A DNA stretch of 64,000 nucleotides from M3007 sp035299505 (GCA_035299505.1 DATGWL010000222.1:1-64000); one strand, 5' to 3'. Numbered from the stretch's first letter, positions 38,001 to 45,127 are shown. Numbers and translations: made by a program. Notes: generated by a model from the sequence alone, not told the origin.

Positions 38001-38472
38001 CTGCGAGGTTGTTGATTTGCGGGGTGATGCCACCGTTGCTCCACAAATAGGTGTAAGGTGGTGTACCGCCGTTGGGTGTAACGGCAGCCCAGCCATCTGG
38101 TGCGTTGCCACAAATTTGGCTTTGACCAAAAACCGTAACGCCAAGAGGAGTAGGTTCGGTGATGTTGATACAGGCCGTGCCGGTACCCAGGTCAATATCG
38201 GTTACCGTAACGCAATAGTTGCCCGGGCCGAGATTGGTGATGGTTTGCGTGGTAGCACCGTTGCTCCACAAATATGTGTACGGGAACCAGCCTCCGGAAG
38301 GATTGGCTGTTGCCGTACCGTTGTGGTCACCGTGGCAGGTGATATTTGTTCCGGTAAGCGTTACCTGAACTTGTGCCTGGACAAAAGTGGCTGAAGCCGA
38401 GGCAAGCAGGATTGCGAAGACGGGAATAAACCGAAAAATGGATTTTGTTAGCTTTTGTCCCATGGGAATCAA
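35086..38472 (-). CDS. T9SS type A secreted protein with nine SprB repeats and an SdrD B-like domain
   Basis: This 1128-residue protein has a signal peptide (about 1-33, ending FVQAQ). Nine SprB-type repeats of about 72 residues follow, each with a Cys near the start, a GGxxPYxYxWSNG core and a GTYTVTVTDANGC end. Next comes an SdrD B-like Ca-binding domain (GDWVWYDDDQNGFQ) and a Cys-rich stretch. A fibronectin-like module follows (TEYSYTVQHSTDMQSW). The C-terminal sorting domain (about 1050-1128) has IAPNPVVKSLRI, LPSGIYMAKIRF and KTLKIVKI. It is exported across the outer membrane by the T9SS and probably cell-surface bound. The repeats are well conserved, suggesting recent duplication. It is a single gene with its own terminator and promoter. 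Confidence 0.92.
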   Translation of the reverse strand: MIPMGQKLTKSIFRFIPVFAILLASASATFVQAQVQVTLTGTNITCHGDHNGTATANPSGGWFPYTYLWSNGATTQTITNLGPGNYCVTVTDIDLGTGTACINITEPTPLGVTVFGQSQICGNAPDGWAAVTPNGGTPPYTYLWSNGGITPQINNLAAATYTVTVTDANGCTASGSFEVGFWNEGIWLMDTVYQEITCFGANNGWAHVSTMSGIGPYTYIWSNGGTTADITNLGPGTYTVTVTDVATGCSNVASATLEEPAALVCSPSSIPANCGLNGTATISVTGGTAPYSILWFNGQSTPSIAVPAGTYTVTVTDANGCTCSSSVVVGTNSIALTVDVIPTLPAGCLVGGSATAVATGGTSNYAYTWDNGQTTAIATNLSAGTHKVTVVDITTGCQGLGSGNILPATPIVPVATPTSPATCLTGGTATVSASGGVPPYTFKWDNNQTTPTATNLLAGQHSVTVTDASGCTAVATVTIDQSQGPSVSVVINNQATCVSGGTATAVATGGTTPYIYLWSASAGGQTTSVATNLPPGTHSVTVTDANNCSAVGMATITVPNAPVAVISSSTPSACGNNTGSATVSVSGGTPNYTYKWSNPGMTTTATISNLGAGVYTVTVTDAAGCTATTSVTIGSSQAPNVVIVASSNANCSTPGSATASVSGGTPAYMYNWSNGETTATAVNLPAGSYTVTVKDANNCTATATVTIGSTSNGIKIGDWVWYDDDQNGFQHPTLETGVPNIQVKLVKAGPDGAFGTPDDVVVETTTTNNAGFYFFNCVVPGTYVLEFSNKPLGYQWTKKDWVNNDCKDSDVKSNGKTDPFTIVAGQPDDLCFDAGIHTICENITNAGVICCSQTICEGETPAPITETVPPVGGSGQIQYLWMQFIQIGQAPPEWVAIPGATGSSYAPGPLFETAKFMRCARREGCPFLESNIVTITVLPAGTPGCDGFNLNFNLQQTGQTGVLVNWTTLPEATEYSYTVQHSTDMQSWTNVTTLMGKQDAVNPNEYSFMHETPAIGRNFYRIRRLSSMGQQAFSEIRAIEVQFSPSNGVLIAPNPVVKSLRIMNAISYDEDVVIQITATNGAVLHTITIPAGKMHLEDLPVQDLPSGIYMAKIRFGNGEVKTLKIVKI

Positions 38473-38825
38473 GGTTATTTATGTAATCGGAATGGTTTTG
38501 TTGCAAGTAGTTTACAGCAAAAGACAGGCCACTTCTTCAGTAACCAAATTCTTTTCAGTAAAACATTAGTACGGACGGGGGAGCGAAAAAATAGGCGAGC
38601 GATTAAACAGGGGACATCTTATGCTCGACAAAAGTAGGCTTTAATTATGGTAGCGCACAAGGTCAGACCATTAATTTTTTCCGCTAAATTGGAATCTGTC
38701 GGATAGATTGCTGATTTACCGGCCGGATTCTCAACAAGTTCACCAGATTACAAAACTGTTTTTTTAAAATAAGTATTGTTTTACATGGGTAGTATTTTTT
38801 CCTGAAAAAGCGCCATTACCTGTTT
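38473..38825. other. Intergenic region between polX-like and SprB-repeat genes; promoter near 38629
   Basis: This 353-bp gap has no gene that I can support. It is AT-rich at the polX end. It carries a minus-strand -7 box about 157 bp upstream of the SprB-repeat gene start, implying a long 5' leader. No tandem repeat island occurs here, unlike many other gaps in the window. Confidence 0.6.
38629..38636 (-). promoter_or_regulatory. -7 box (TACTTTTG on the minus strand) for the SprB-repeat protein gene
   Basis: CAAAAGTA on the plus strand is the exact complement of TACTTTTG. A CAA (38658-38660) about 21 bp beyond could be part of the -33 element. The resulting leader would be about 150 nt. Confidence 0.45.
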
Positions 38826-40454
38826 TTAGGTAAAAATATCCAGGCCGGTATTTAAACAAGCTTCTGCAGTGAGCCCGCCTTTTCTGGCCAGCATTACTCC
38901 GAAACGGGTGTGCAGAATCCCGTCTTTGCTGTGCGCATCGGGGTTGATACTGATCTTTATTCCCAAAGACATGGCTTTGGGAATGAGCGACCAGTCAATG
39001 TCCAGTCGCCGCGGGTGAGCATTGAGTTCAATGGCCACCTTGTGTTTTACGCAGGCCTCCATAATGGCATCCCAATCCAGCGGATACCCTTCCCGACTCA
39101 ACAGCAGGCGGCCAGTTGGATGCCCCAGAATAGTGGTGCATGGATGTTCAATGGCCCTCAGGATACGTTCTGTTGCCTTTTCCTGCGTCATGCGCAAATT
39201 GGAATGCACCGATGCAATAACGAAATCAAAACGTTCCAGCAAGGCATCGTCGTAGTCCAGAGAGCCATCATTCAGGATATCACTTTCAATGCCTTTGTAA
39301 ATTTTAAAAGGCGCCAGCTCCTCATTCAGGCGGTCAATTTCATCCATTTGAGCCAATACACGGTCTGGCTTCAGGCCGTTGGCATAGAAGGCGGATTGAC
39401 TGTGGTCTGTCATGCCAATGTACGCATAGCCCAAAGAGCGGGTGTACTCGCACATGTCGCGCAGAGAATGCAACCCATCACTCCAGGTGCTGTGCACGTG
39501 AAGGATTCCGCGGATATCGGCATCTGTGATGAGTCCTGAAGGCGTGCCTGAGTGCAAAAACGAAGCAGATTCCCGCAATTCTGGCACTACGAAAGCTGCT
39601 TTGGCTTTATCAAATACCTGGGTCTCCTGTTCCAGCCCTTTGAAATCCAATCCCGGATGGGCCTGCACAAATCCTTCCAGAAATCCGGCAGAACCTGTGT
39701 AACGGAACAGTTTGGAGCCCCACTCTGCGGGCTGGCAGTTGATGACACGTATGCGTGCGCCTTCGCCCCTGCGCAGGAAAACTTCGCCATTATCACCTGT
39801 TTCCCTGCTGAATTCGCCTCCTTCAGCCAGTGCCAGTTGTGCGGGATCAGCAGTGGTAAGGACTTCAATGGATTCCACTACCTGGCATCTGCGGCGCACC
39901 TCGCCTACCGGCTCGGCCATGGCGCCGGGGAAACCATTGAGCAACAACTGACAGGCAGCTTCTGCTTCAGCCAGGGCGGCATCCAGGTGCATTTTGCCCC
40001 TGCTGCGGAAAAAGTAATCCAGTTTATTCTTCAGGTCTTCCTGGGTTTTCAATCCAAAACCCTTGTATTCAATCAACCTGTTTTCATTGCAGGCATACCA
40101 CAGCTCGCCGGGGCTTTCAATGCCCATTTCCTGCCAAACCTGTCGCACTTTTTTGGGTCCGAAGCCACCTATTTCCAGCATTTCCCGCACGCCGGAGGGT
40201 GTTTTTTCCCTGAATTTTTCCAACGTATCCATTTTGCCGGTTTCCAGCAACTCCCGGATTTTGGCTGCAATAGCCGGACCAACCCCTTTAATGGCTTTAA
40301 TCTCCGCATCGCTCATTTCCGCCAAAGAGCTATCGAGTTTACGCAAGGTGAGATAGGCGCTTGCGTACGATTTGATGCGGAAGGAATCCTCCTCATGCAA
40401 TTCCATCAGATTGGCAAGCTCGTCAAAAGAAAGGGCGATTTGTTTGTTGGTCAT
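38826..40454 (-). CDS. PolX-like protein: helix-hairpin-helix plus PHP phosphoesterase, with degenerate polymerase motif
   Basis: This 542-residue protein has the family X layout. It starts with an 8-kDa-type HhH region (FDELANLMELHEEDSFRIKSY, KGVGPAIAAKI), followed by a second HhH (EIGGFGPKKV). A nucleotidyltransferase-like middle domain comes next, then a C-terminal PHP domain. In the middle domain the usual GSxRR...DxD motif reads GEVRRRCQVVESIEVL (184-199). The catalytic Asp pair is therefore replaced by Ser and Glu, and polymerase activity is unlikely. The PHP metal motif HVHSTWSDG (319-327) and the later GMTDHSQS and HPTGR segments are intact. A 3'-5' exonuclease or other phosphoesterase role in DNA repair is the more probable activity. 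Its upstream region carries palindromic repeats. Confidence 0.9.
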   Translation of the reverse strand: MTNKQIALSFDELANLMELHEEDSFRIKSYASAYLTLRKLDSSLAEMSDAEIKAIKGVGPAIAAKIRELLETGKMDTLEKFREKTPSGVREMLEIGGFGPKKVRQVWQEMGIESPGELWYACNENRLIEYKGFGLKTQEDLKNKLDYFFRSRGKMHLDAALAEAEAACQLLLNGFPGAMAEPVGEVRRRCQVVESIEVLTTADPAQLALAEGGEFSRETGDNGEVFLRRGEGARIRVINCQPAEWGSKLFRYTGSAGFLEGFVQAHPGLDFKGLEQETQVFDKAKAAFVVPELRESASFLHSGTPSGLITDADIRGILHVHSTWSDGLHSLRDMCEYTRSLGYAYIGMTDHSQSAFYANGLKPDRVLAQMDEIDRLNEELAPFKIYKGIESDILNDGSLDYDDALLERFDFVIASVHSNLRMTQEKATERILRAIEHPCTTILGHPTGRLLLSREGYPLDWDAIMEACVKHKVAIELNAHPRRLDIDWSLIPKAMSLGIKISINPDAHSKDGILHTRFGVMLARKGGLTAEACLNTGLDIFT

Positions 40455-40462
40455 GGTGGGTG

Positions 40463-40540
40463 AGGTATCCCGGAATGATATTCCGGGATGATGTTTGAAG
40501 GGTTTGAGGGGGTTGATGTAGCGGCGGGTTTAGCCGCCGA
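40463..40540. repeat. Palindromic repeat cluster C1 upstream of the polX-like gene
   Basis: The cluster holds a perfect palindrome TCCCGGAATGATATTCCGGGA (40468-40488, with a GAT loop), short GTTTGAAGGG/GTTTGAGGGG units (40493-40512), and CGGCGGGTTTAGCCGCCG (40522-40539, GTTTAG loop). All three modules recur in a different order at 41391-41495. They lie in the presumed 5' leader of the polX-like gene. Confidence 0.85.
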
Positions 40541-40560
40541 ATACGGGTTTGATGCGGGCA

Positions 40561-40568
40561 CAAAGCTA
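40561..40568 (-). promoter_or_regulatory. -7 box (TAGCTTTG on the minus strand) for the polX-like gene
   Basis: CAAAGCTA on the plus strand complements TAGCTTTG, which matches TAnnTTTG. It lies just downstream of the ABC-gene terminator and 107 bp before the polX-like start. Confidence 0.45.
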
Positions 40569-40594
40569 GTAATTGGGAGGGGTAAGCACCTAAT

Positions 40595-40629
40595 AAAAAC
40601 AGCCATCTCGCAGATCACGGGATGGCTGT
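40595..40629 (-). terminator. Intrinsic terminator of the ABC ATPase gene
   Basis: ACAGCCATC (40599-40607) pairs perfectly with GATGGCTGT (40621-40629). On the minus strand the stem is followed by TTTTTATTA. It lies 21 bp after the stop codon of the gene at 40650. Confidence 0.85.
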
Positions 40630-40649
40630 AGGGTATTCAACTAAGGTTT

Positions 40650-41372
40650 TTATGCTTCTGTGGGAGCCGGCTCGGTGGCCATGCTGATGATGTTTTCATT
40701 TTTTGCATCGGTTTCTACCAATCCATCCCGGAGTCGTACGATGCGGTGCGCATGCTGGGCGATATCCTGTTCGTGGGTAACCAGAATAACGGTATTACCA
40801 GCCTTATGGATTTGCTCAAAGAGGCCCATAATCTCGTAACTGGTTTTGGTATCAAGGTTACCTGTTGGCTCATCGGCCAGGATAATGGCGGGGTTGTTCA
40901 CCAGGGCACGTGCTACGGCCACGCGTTGACGCTGACCACCGGAAAGCTCGTTGGGTTTGTGCATCACACGGTCGCCTAGTCCAACTGATTCCAGAGCTTT
41001 TCGGGCACGTTCGAGTCGTTCTTCCTTACCTACGCCGGCATACACCAGAGGTAAGGCTACATTTTCCAGAGCGCTCAAACGGGGCATGAGGTTAAAGGTT
41101 TGGAATACAAACCCGATATCCTTGTTGCGAACTTCGGCCAACTCGCTGTCGTCCATAGTACTCACTTCCTTTCCGTTCAGCCAGTATTCTCCACGGGTGG
41201 GCGAATCCAGACAACCCACCAGGTTCATCAGGGTTGATTTACCGCTGCCGGAAGGCCCCATGAGCGCTACGTATTCGTTTTTCTGAATATCCAGACTAAC
41301 ATCCTTCAGAGCCTCCACTTTTTCGTGGCCCATGATGTAGGTTTTGTTCAGGTTTTTGATGGATATAAGCAT
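40650..41372 (-). CDS. ABC transporter ATP-binding protein (LolD/MacB type)
   Basis: This 240-residue ATPase belongs to the type VII (MacB/LolCDE/FtsE-like) class. All nucleotide-binding motifs are intact: Walker A GPSGSGKST (about 39-47), the Q-loop VFQTFNLMP, signature LSGGQRQRVAVARAL, Walker B IILADEPTGNLD and the H-loop LVTHE. The SGSGKSTLMNLVGCLD and DEPTGNLD style is typical of lipoprotein-release and macrolide or peptide exporters. No permease gene is adjacent. The neighbour on the same strand is a 55-residue membrane protein 123 bp upstream. The true partner must be encoded elsewhere. It is followed by its own terminator. Confidence 0.93.
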   Translation of the reverse strand: MLISIKNLNKTYIMGHEKVEALKDVSLDIQKNEYVALMGPSGSGKSTLMNLVGCLDSPTRGEYWLNGKEVSTMDDSELAEVRNKDIGFVFQTFNLMPRLSALENVALPLVYAGVGKEERLERARKALESVGLGDRVMHKPNELSGGQRQRVAVARALVNNPAIILADEPTGNLDTKTSYEIMGLFEQIHKAGNTVILVTHEQDIAQHAHRIVRLRDGLVETDAKNENIISMATEPAPTEA

Positions 41373-41390
41373 GGGTTGTATTTTTTGTAC

Positions 41391-41495
41391 CGGCGGGTTT
41401 AGCCGCCGAACGCGGGGTTTGAAGGGTTTGATGTATCCCGGAATGGTATTCCGGGAAGATGTTTGAGGGGTTTGAGGGGTTTGAGGGGTTGGGGC
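41391..41495. repeat. Palindromic repeat cluster C2 between the ABC gene and the small membrane protein gene
   Basis: It contains CGGCGGGTTTAGCCGCCG (41391-41408), then GTTTGAAGGGTTTGATG. After these come the palindrome TCCCGGAATGGTATTCCGGGA (41436-41456) and three GTTTGAGGG units up to the stop codon of the small gene. The same modules occur at 40463-40540 in another order, showing shuffling. Confidence 0.85.
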
Positions 41496-41663
41496 CTATT
41501 TCTTTTTCCGAAATATGAGTCCGAAAAGGAATACGAATAATGCGATTGTTGCAGTGACCATTTGTTTCAGGATTTGTGGAAAAAAGAACCAAACAACGGC
41601 CAAAGCTGCCAGGGTTGCAATGACTGTGATGGTGATCCAGGAAAATTTCGAGGTGTTTGCCAT
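41496..41663 (-). CDS. Small two-helix membrane protein, 55 residues
   Basis: The frame runs from the ATG at 41663 to TAG at 41498-41496 and encodes 55 residues starting MANTSKFSWITITVIATLAA. Two hydrophobic helices (about 9-28 and 36-51) are separated by a short QILKQ loop. The protein ends in RKKK, which favours a cytoplasmic C-terminus. The sequence has normal codon usage and lies upstream of the ABC ATPase on the same strand. I recognise no family. The stop codon borders repeat cluster C2. It is small, so the call rests on composition and on the clean start and stop. Confidence 0.6.
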   Translation of the reverse strand: MANTSKFSWITITVIATLAALAVVWFFFPQILKQMVTATIALFVFLFGLIFRKKK

Positions 41664-41986
41664 ATCACGTGAGCATTAAGTTGAGAGGGCAATGTACACA
41701 CCTTTCAAAAACCTGTGGTGAAGGTCAGTGCGATGCCTGAACTTTGGAAAAAGGTTAGATGATTGCCGGGGCTTGTTCGTTGAACGTATCTGGTTTCTCG
41801 GTAAACGGAAAAGGCTCAGGCCTGATTACTGAAGTTGCTACCGGCTATTCAAACAGTAAGCAATATGTGTCGGGAGCAACCGAATTACCGTTAAAAATTT
41901 CTTACCAGTGTTTGTAATTCCAATCATACGGCTACTTTTGCCAACACTTAACTCTCTAATTACTCATTCATTTAACAAAAAAATCC
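41664..41986. other. Intergenic region upstream of the tandem small membrane protein genes
   Basis: This 323-bp divergent gap contains the strong promoter at 41911-41940. The leftmost 200 bp show no gene, no tandem repeat and no obvious operator. Confidence 0.6.
41911..41940 (+). promoter_or_regulatory. Full Bacteroidota-type promoter: TTTG -33 and TACTTTTG -7
   Basis: TTTG (41911-41914) and TACTTTTG (41933-41940) are 18 bp apart, fitting the TTTG/TAnnTTTG consensus. The start codon of the downstream gene is 47 bp further on. Confidence 0.75.
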
Positions 41987-42463
41987 ATGAAGAAACTTCT
42001 GACTCTGGCTTTTTGTGCCTTGCTGGGTGGCGTTATGTGGGCGTCTACGCCTAATAACACTCCGGCAAATCCTTTCCAGGATGACCTCAGCCGTCTGGAA
42101 AATGAATTCGCAGGTATGTCGCAGCTTGAGCAGTTGGTGGAAGAGCGCAATGCTACTTACTCCGAACTCGCAGCTGAAAACAATGCTCTGCTTCAAAATG
42201 TAAACAGCGACACCGATATCGCATCTTCTTTGCTGGGCTCTGTAGCTCCGGACGATGAACGTTTGCTGGGTATTCCTGGCTTCTGGTGGGGCTTCTGCTT
42301 TGGCATCCTGGGTATTATCCTGGTTTATGTTGCTGTAGAAGGCGATGCTAAGAAACGCGAAGGTAAAAAAGCAATTATTGGTTGTGCTATCTGGAGCGTA
42401 ATCTGGATAGTTCTGTACTTCGGTATATTTGCAGCCAGCGCTTGGTGGGCTACTGGAGGATAG
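41987..42463 (+). CDS. Exported small membrane protein, first of two tandem paralogues
   Basis: This 158-residue protein has a signal peptide (about 1-20, ending MWAS). A polar helical region follows (about 25-80; SRLENEFAGMSQLEQLVEE). Then comes a conserved junction DERLLGIPGFWWGFCFG (about 92-108). Two hydrophobic helices (about 102-116 and 128-150) are separated by a Lys-rich loop DAKKREGKKAI. The next gene encodes a protein with the same layout and clearly related motifs (EERLMGIPGFLWGFC, KKREGSQAIIGCA), so this is a tandem duplication. I recognise no named family. The topology suggests a periplasmic N-terminal domain and a membrane hairpin. A strong promoter precedes it. Confidence 0.8.
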   Translation: MKKLLTLAFCALLGGVMWASTPNNTPANPFQDDLSRLENEFAGMSQLEQLVEERNATYSELAAENNALLQNVNSDTDIASSLLGSVAPDDERLLGIPGFWWGFCFGILGIILVYVAVEGDAKKREGKKAIIGCAIWSVIWIVLYFGIFAASAWWATGG

Positions 42464-42561
42464 TCAATCCTGACCACCATTTAACCGGGTTGTTCCGCTA
42501 CAGCGAAGCAACCCGGTTTGTTTTTGAGGCGTCGTATTGTCCACACAAAAACACAATTACC

Positions 42562-43026
42562 ATGAAAAAACTGTTTCGATCCCTCATTTTATTGTTTTTG
42601 ACAACCCCTACCCTGCTCTCCGCAGGTACCAAATCCTCCGACAATCCTTTTACCGACAATCCTGCCTGTTGGGAACAAGAATGCGCCGCTTTAAGCCAAC
42701 TGGAGGCTCTGACCGAATCTACCGGACTCACCCTGAGTCAGTTGCAGGCATCCGGCAACCCACTCGCCGAATCTGTTCTTGCCGACGATAATTTGTATGC
42801 CACCCTTATTGGTGCTACCACTCCTGAAGAAGAGCGACTGATGGGCATACCTGGATTCCTCTGGGGATTTTGCTGCTCTTTTGTAGGCACATTCCTTGTT
42901 TACTTATCCATTGAAGACCCGGTAGCTAAAAAGCGAGAAGGATCTCAGGCGATCATTGGGTGCGCTGCAGGCACCATACTTTGGGTGGGCTTGTATATTT
43001 GGTTATTGGTGTCTTTGAGTGTGTAA
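42562..43026 (+). CDS. Exported small membrane protein, second tandem paralogue
   Basis: This 154-residue protein starts at the ATG at 42562 (MKKLFRSLILLFLTTPTLLS). The open frame reaches 42382, but that part overlaps the previous gene. It has a signal peptide, then a Cys-containing polar helical region (PACWEQECAALSQLEAL). The shared IPGFLWGFC junction and two membrane helices with an AKKREGSQ loop follow. It differs from its paralogue by the extra Cys pair (CWEQEC). The spacing of 98 bp contains a short GC-rich hairpin-like stretch (AACCGGGTTGTTCCG...CAACCCGGTT) that may reduce read-through. The function is unknown. It is related to the gene at 41987 by sequence, not only by position. Confidence 0.8.
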   Translation: MKKLFRSLILLFLTTPTLLSAGTKSSDNPFTDNPACWEQECAALSQLEALTESTGLTLSQLQASGNPLAESVLADDNLYATLIGATTPEEERLMGIPGFLWGFCCSFVGTFLVYLSIEDPVAKKREGSQAIIGCAAGTILWVGLYIWLLVSLSV

Positions 43027-43100
43027 CTTCAAAAAACAGGTATTGGCGCCTTGTTTTGCTACCCTGTTAGCACAATAACGATATGATTTTCAATTGCTTA

Positions 43101-43421
43101 TCAGAACAGTTGCTCCGTACGATTTCTTTCAGCAAGCAATAACTGGACATCTTTCCAAAACCATTTGGCCCACAGGAAAGCAAGTATTGGGAAGACGATA
43201 AAACTAAGCATATTGTAATCAAAGGCATCATCAAACCCAAAATGGATAAGGTGCATGCATGCCCGGGTCATACCGCATCCAGGGCATTCTTCCCCTAGAA
43301 ACAGCATGGAAGGACACAAGGACGTGCCAGTGTCAAAATAAGTTTCAGGTAGTATCAGTAATATTACAGGAACTCCAACCCAAAACAAGAGCCTTAAAAC
43401 AATAAAGACAACTCTGCTCAT
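43101..43421 (-). CDS. DUF2752 family membrane protein
   Basis: This 106-residue protein has an N-terminal membrane helix (about 5-24), the diagnostic segment GEECPGCGMTRACMHL (about 47-62), and a second membrane helix (about 72-87). The CPxCGxTR-type motif defines the DUF2752 family, whose members are small two-helix membrane proteins of unknown function, often near TM2 or other small membrane protein genes. The Cys residues could bind metal or form disulfides. The C-terminal 20 residues are charged and probably cytoplasmic. The gene is downstream of a terminator-like hairpin and the Pmp3-tailed gene on the same strand. Confidence 0.85.
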   Translation of the reverse strand: MSRVVFIVLRLLFWVGVPVILLILPETYFDTGTSLCPSMLFLGEECPGCGMTRACMHLIHFGFDDAFDYNMLSFIVFPILAFLWAKWFWKDVQLLLAERNRTEQLF

Positions 43422-43429
43422 TTGATGTA

Positions 43430-43470
43430 AAAAGAGGCCGTTAATGACTCCTTGAAGTCATTAACGGCCT
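43430..43470 (-). terminator. Perfect 15-bp hairpin between the Pmp3-tailed and DUF2752 genes
   Basis: AGGCCGTTAATGACT (43435-43449) and AGTCATTAACGGCCT (43456-43470) are exact reverse complements. On the minus strand CTTTTTAC follows. It lies 55 bp after the Pmp3-tailed gene and before the DUF2752 start, so it terminates or attenuates read-through. Confidence 0.85.
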
Positions 43471-43525
43471 TACCAAACATTAAATTTTCCAACCTTTGCT
43501 CATGCAAGGAAATTTGGAAAAACGC

Positions 43526-44017
43526 TTAAGCGTAATACTTATTCATTTTTACCAGGGCATAAATGATCCCTGGCAGACCACAAAGGAATGACAGCAGAAG
43601 GGCAATGATCCAGTCTTTTCCTTTCCAATCAGTAGCCAAACCAACTGCCACAAACGGAATAAAGATTGCCAGAATAATGTAAACGCCTTTATCAAGATCT
43701 GGTGCTGCAAAGCCGTTACCAGATTTCATGGAGGCTGTTACTTTTTTCTGTGCTTTCTTCATCTTCATCTTCGCAATTTTGAAAGCAACTTTTTCTTTAA
43801 AGCTCATCTCCTTACCAGTCATCTCCTCCACCTTGTTGATTGTCAACTGATCAAGATCCTGGGTAGAGAACTCCTTCAACAGCGTTTCAACTTGTTGTTG
43901 CTGCTCAGGGGTAATGGATACAGGTGTCTTTGAGACGGTTTCAGCTGTGGTGGCAGAAAACGCACTGAACGTAAATACACCCAATGAAAGCGTGAGTAAA
44001 AATTTGCGTAAGAACAT
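43526..44017 (-). CDS. Exported protein with C-terminal Pmp3/YqaE-like membrane domain
   Basis: This 163-residue protein has a signal peptide (about 1-21, ending FSAFSA). A charged helical middle follows (about 33-95, rich in Lys and Glu; FKEKVAFKIAKMKMKKAQKK). The C-terminal domain (about 108-163) reads GVYIILAIFIPFVAVGLATD and then FLCGLPGIIYALVKM, the pattern of the Pmp3/YqaE (UPF0057) family of two-helix stress-related membrane proteins. Unlike stand-alone YqaE of about 55 residues, it has an exported helical extension. Its location next to DUF2752 and the tandem paralogues fits an island of small membrane proteins. Confidence 0.85.
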   Translation of the reverse strand: MFLRKFLLTLSLGVFTFSAFSATTAETVSKTPVSITPEQQQQVETLLKEFSTQDLDQLTINKVEEMTGKEMSFKEKVAFKIAKMKMKKAQKKVTASMKSGNGFAAPDLDKGVYIILAIFIPFVAVGLATDWKGKDWIIALLLSFLCGLPGIIYALVKMNKYYA

Positions 44018-44434
44018 ATAAAATGGTTTAATGATAGCGCCTACTTTCTTAAGGCTTTTCGGCTTTGGCCTCCTACTTTTTTAGGATGTTCGGTCATTTC
44101 CTGAGAGTTTACTCAAAGTCCGTTTGATCGATATTGGGTAATATCAATACACTACAGATTTTAGACAAGCTCTTGGCGGCGAAGTTGAGAAAAGGTCTAC
44201 AACATTTCATCACCCACCGATTAAAAAATTACTACTAAGTCATTCTGTCATAAAATGTAGTTAAGATCAAGGCAATTTTATAGCCCTCCTACGAAAGTAG
44301 CGTTTGAGGCAAAAGATGCTTTCAGACACACTCTAATGTTTCAGGGCCCGAATGCCAAAATGCCTTTCACCGTTTGGTATCGGCTAAATTAATACTGCGC
44401 AAGGTTCAGTTCTTCCATTTACTTTTGCATCAAA
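44018..44434. other. Divergent intergenic region (417 bp) upstream of the YidD operon
   Basis: No gene is supported here. It holds the TACTTTTG box of the operon at 44420. There is also a possible minus-strand box, CGAAAGTA (complement of TACTTTCG) near 44292, for the Pmp3-tailed gene. It has no tandem repeat island. Confidence 0.55.
44420..44427 (+). promoter_or_regulatory. TACTTTTG -7 box of the YidD operon
   Basis: It matches TAnnTTTG exactly. The first ATG lies only 8 bp further, at 44435, and a second at 44441, so the leader is extremely short or the start is further downstream. Confidence 0.55.
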
Positions 44435-45127
44435 ATGCACATGACATTCAGATTTTTGCTGTTCCTGACATTGTCCATCGCTGGACAAACACTAACGGCA
44501 CAACATTTTTACCGCTTTAAATCCGACTTTTCCATCAAGGAGAAGGAGGCTGGCAAGGATCAGGGTCGCTTGATTACCGGGACCATTTATTACGACAAAA
44601 ACCTGCAAAAAACGGTGTACAACATCCGTTTCCCGGAGCCGGAACAATGGCTGGTGCGCGACACTTTCATGTACCGGAAAAAAGCCGACACTCTGGTATC
44701 CAGACAGGTAGTGCCTCCGGTGGGAGAGTTTTCCATTTTCAACATGATACTGAGCCAGCAACTCAGTGATTTTGGACTGGCTAAGGTGGGCTACACCCCC
44801 GGCGATGTACAGCAGGATGGCAATCAAGTCATTGCACAATGGCTTCCTCCGGAACAATTCAAAGAGTATCTGGGCCCGGTTTCTCTGGCTTCAGAGCAAA
44901 AGCGTCTGACTGCAGCAGCTTTTTACGACAAAGACAAAAAGCTGGTTTCCAAATTCTATTTCCAGGATTATACCATGGAAAACGGCCTGGCAATTCCCGG
45001 CAAAATTTACCAGATTTATTACCGTGAATCAGGCGAGTTTGTGCGAATCATGGCCCTTAAAAATGTTACCATCAATCAAACCGATGAAGATCAATATTAC
45101 GATTTTGAGTTGCCTGCTGGTGGTTAA
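44435..45127 (+). CDS. Exported LolA-like protein of the YidD operon
   Basis: This 230-residue protein has a signal peptide (about 1-23, ending TLTAQ). Its body is a run of amphipathic beta strands with few helices (ITGTIYYDKNLQKTVYNIRF, YDKDKKLVSKFYFQDY, IPGKIYQIYYRESGEF). This resembles the half-barrel of LolA/LolB-like or outer-membrane lipoprotein-sorting proteins, though no residue signature proves it. Two close ATG codons (44435 and 44441) are possible starts. The coding sequence overlaps the start of yidD by 44 bp, so translation may be coupled. It heads a four-gene operon. A role in carrying lipids or lipoproteins through the periplasm is possible but inferred from fold impression only. 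Confidence 0.65.
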   Translation: MHMTFRFLLFLTLSIAGQTLTAQHFYRFKSDFSIKEKEAGKDQGRLITGTIYYDKNLQKTVYNIRFPEPEQWLVRDTFMYRKKADTLVSRQVVPPVGEFSIFNMILSQQLSDFGLAKVGYTPGDVQQDGNQVIAQWLPPEQFKEYLGPVSLASEQKRLTAAAFYDKDKKLVSKFYFQDYTMENGLAIPGKIYQIYYRESGEFVRIMALKNVTINQTDEDQYYDFELPAGG

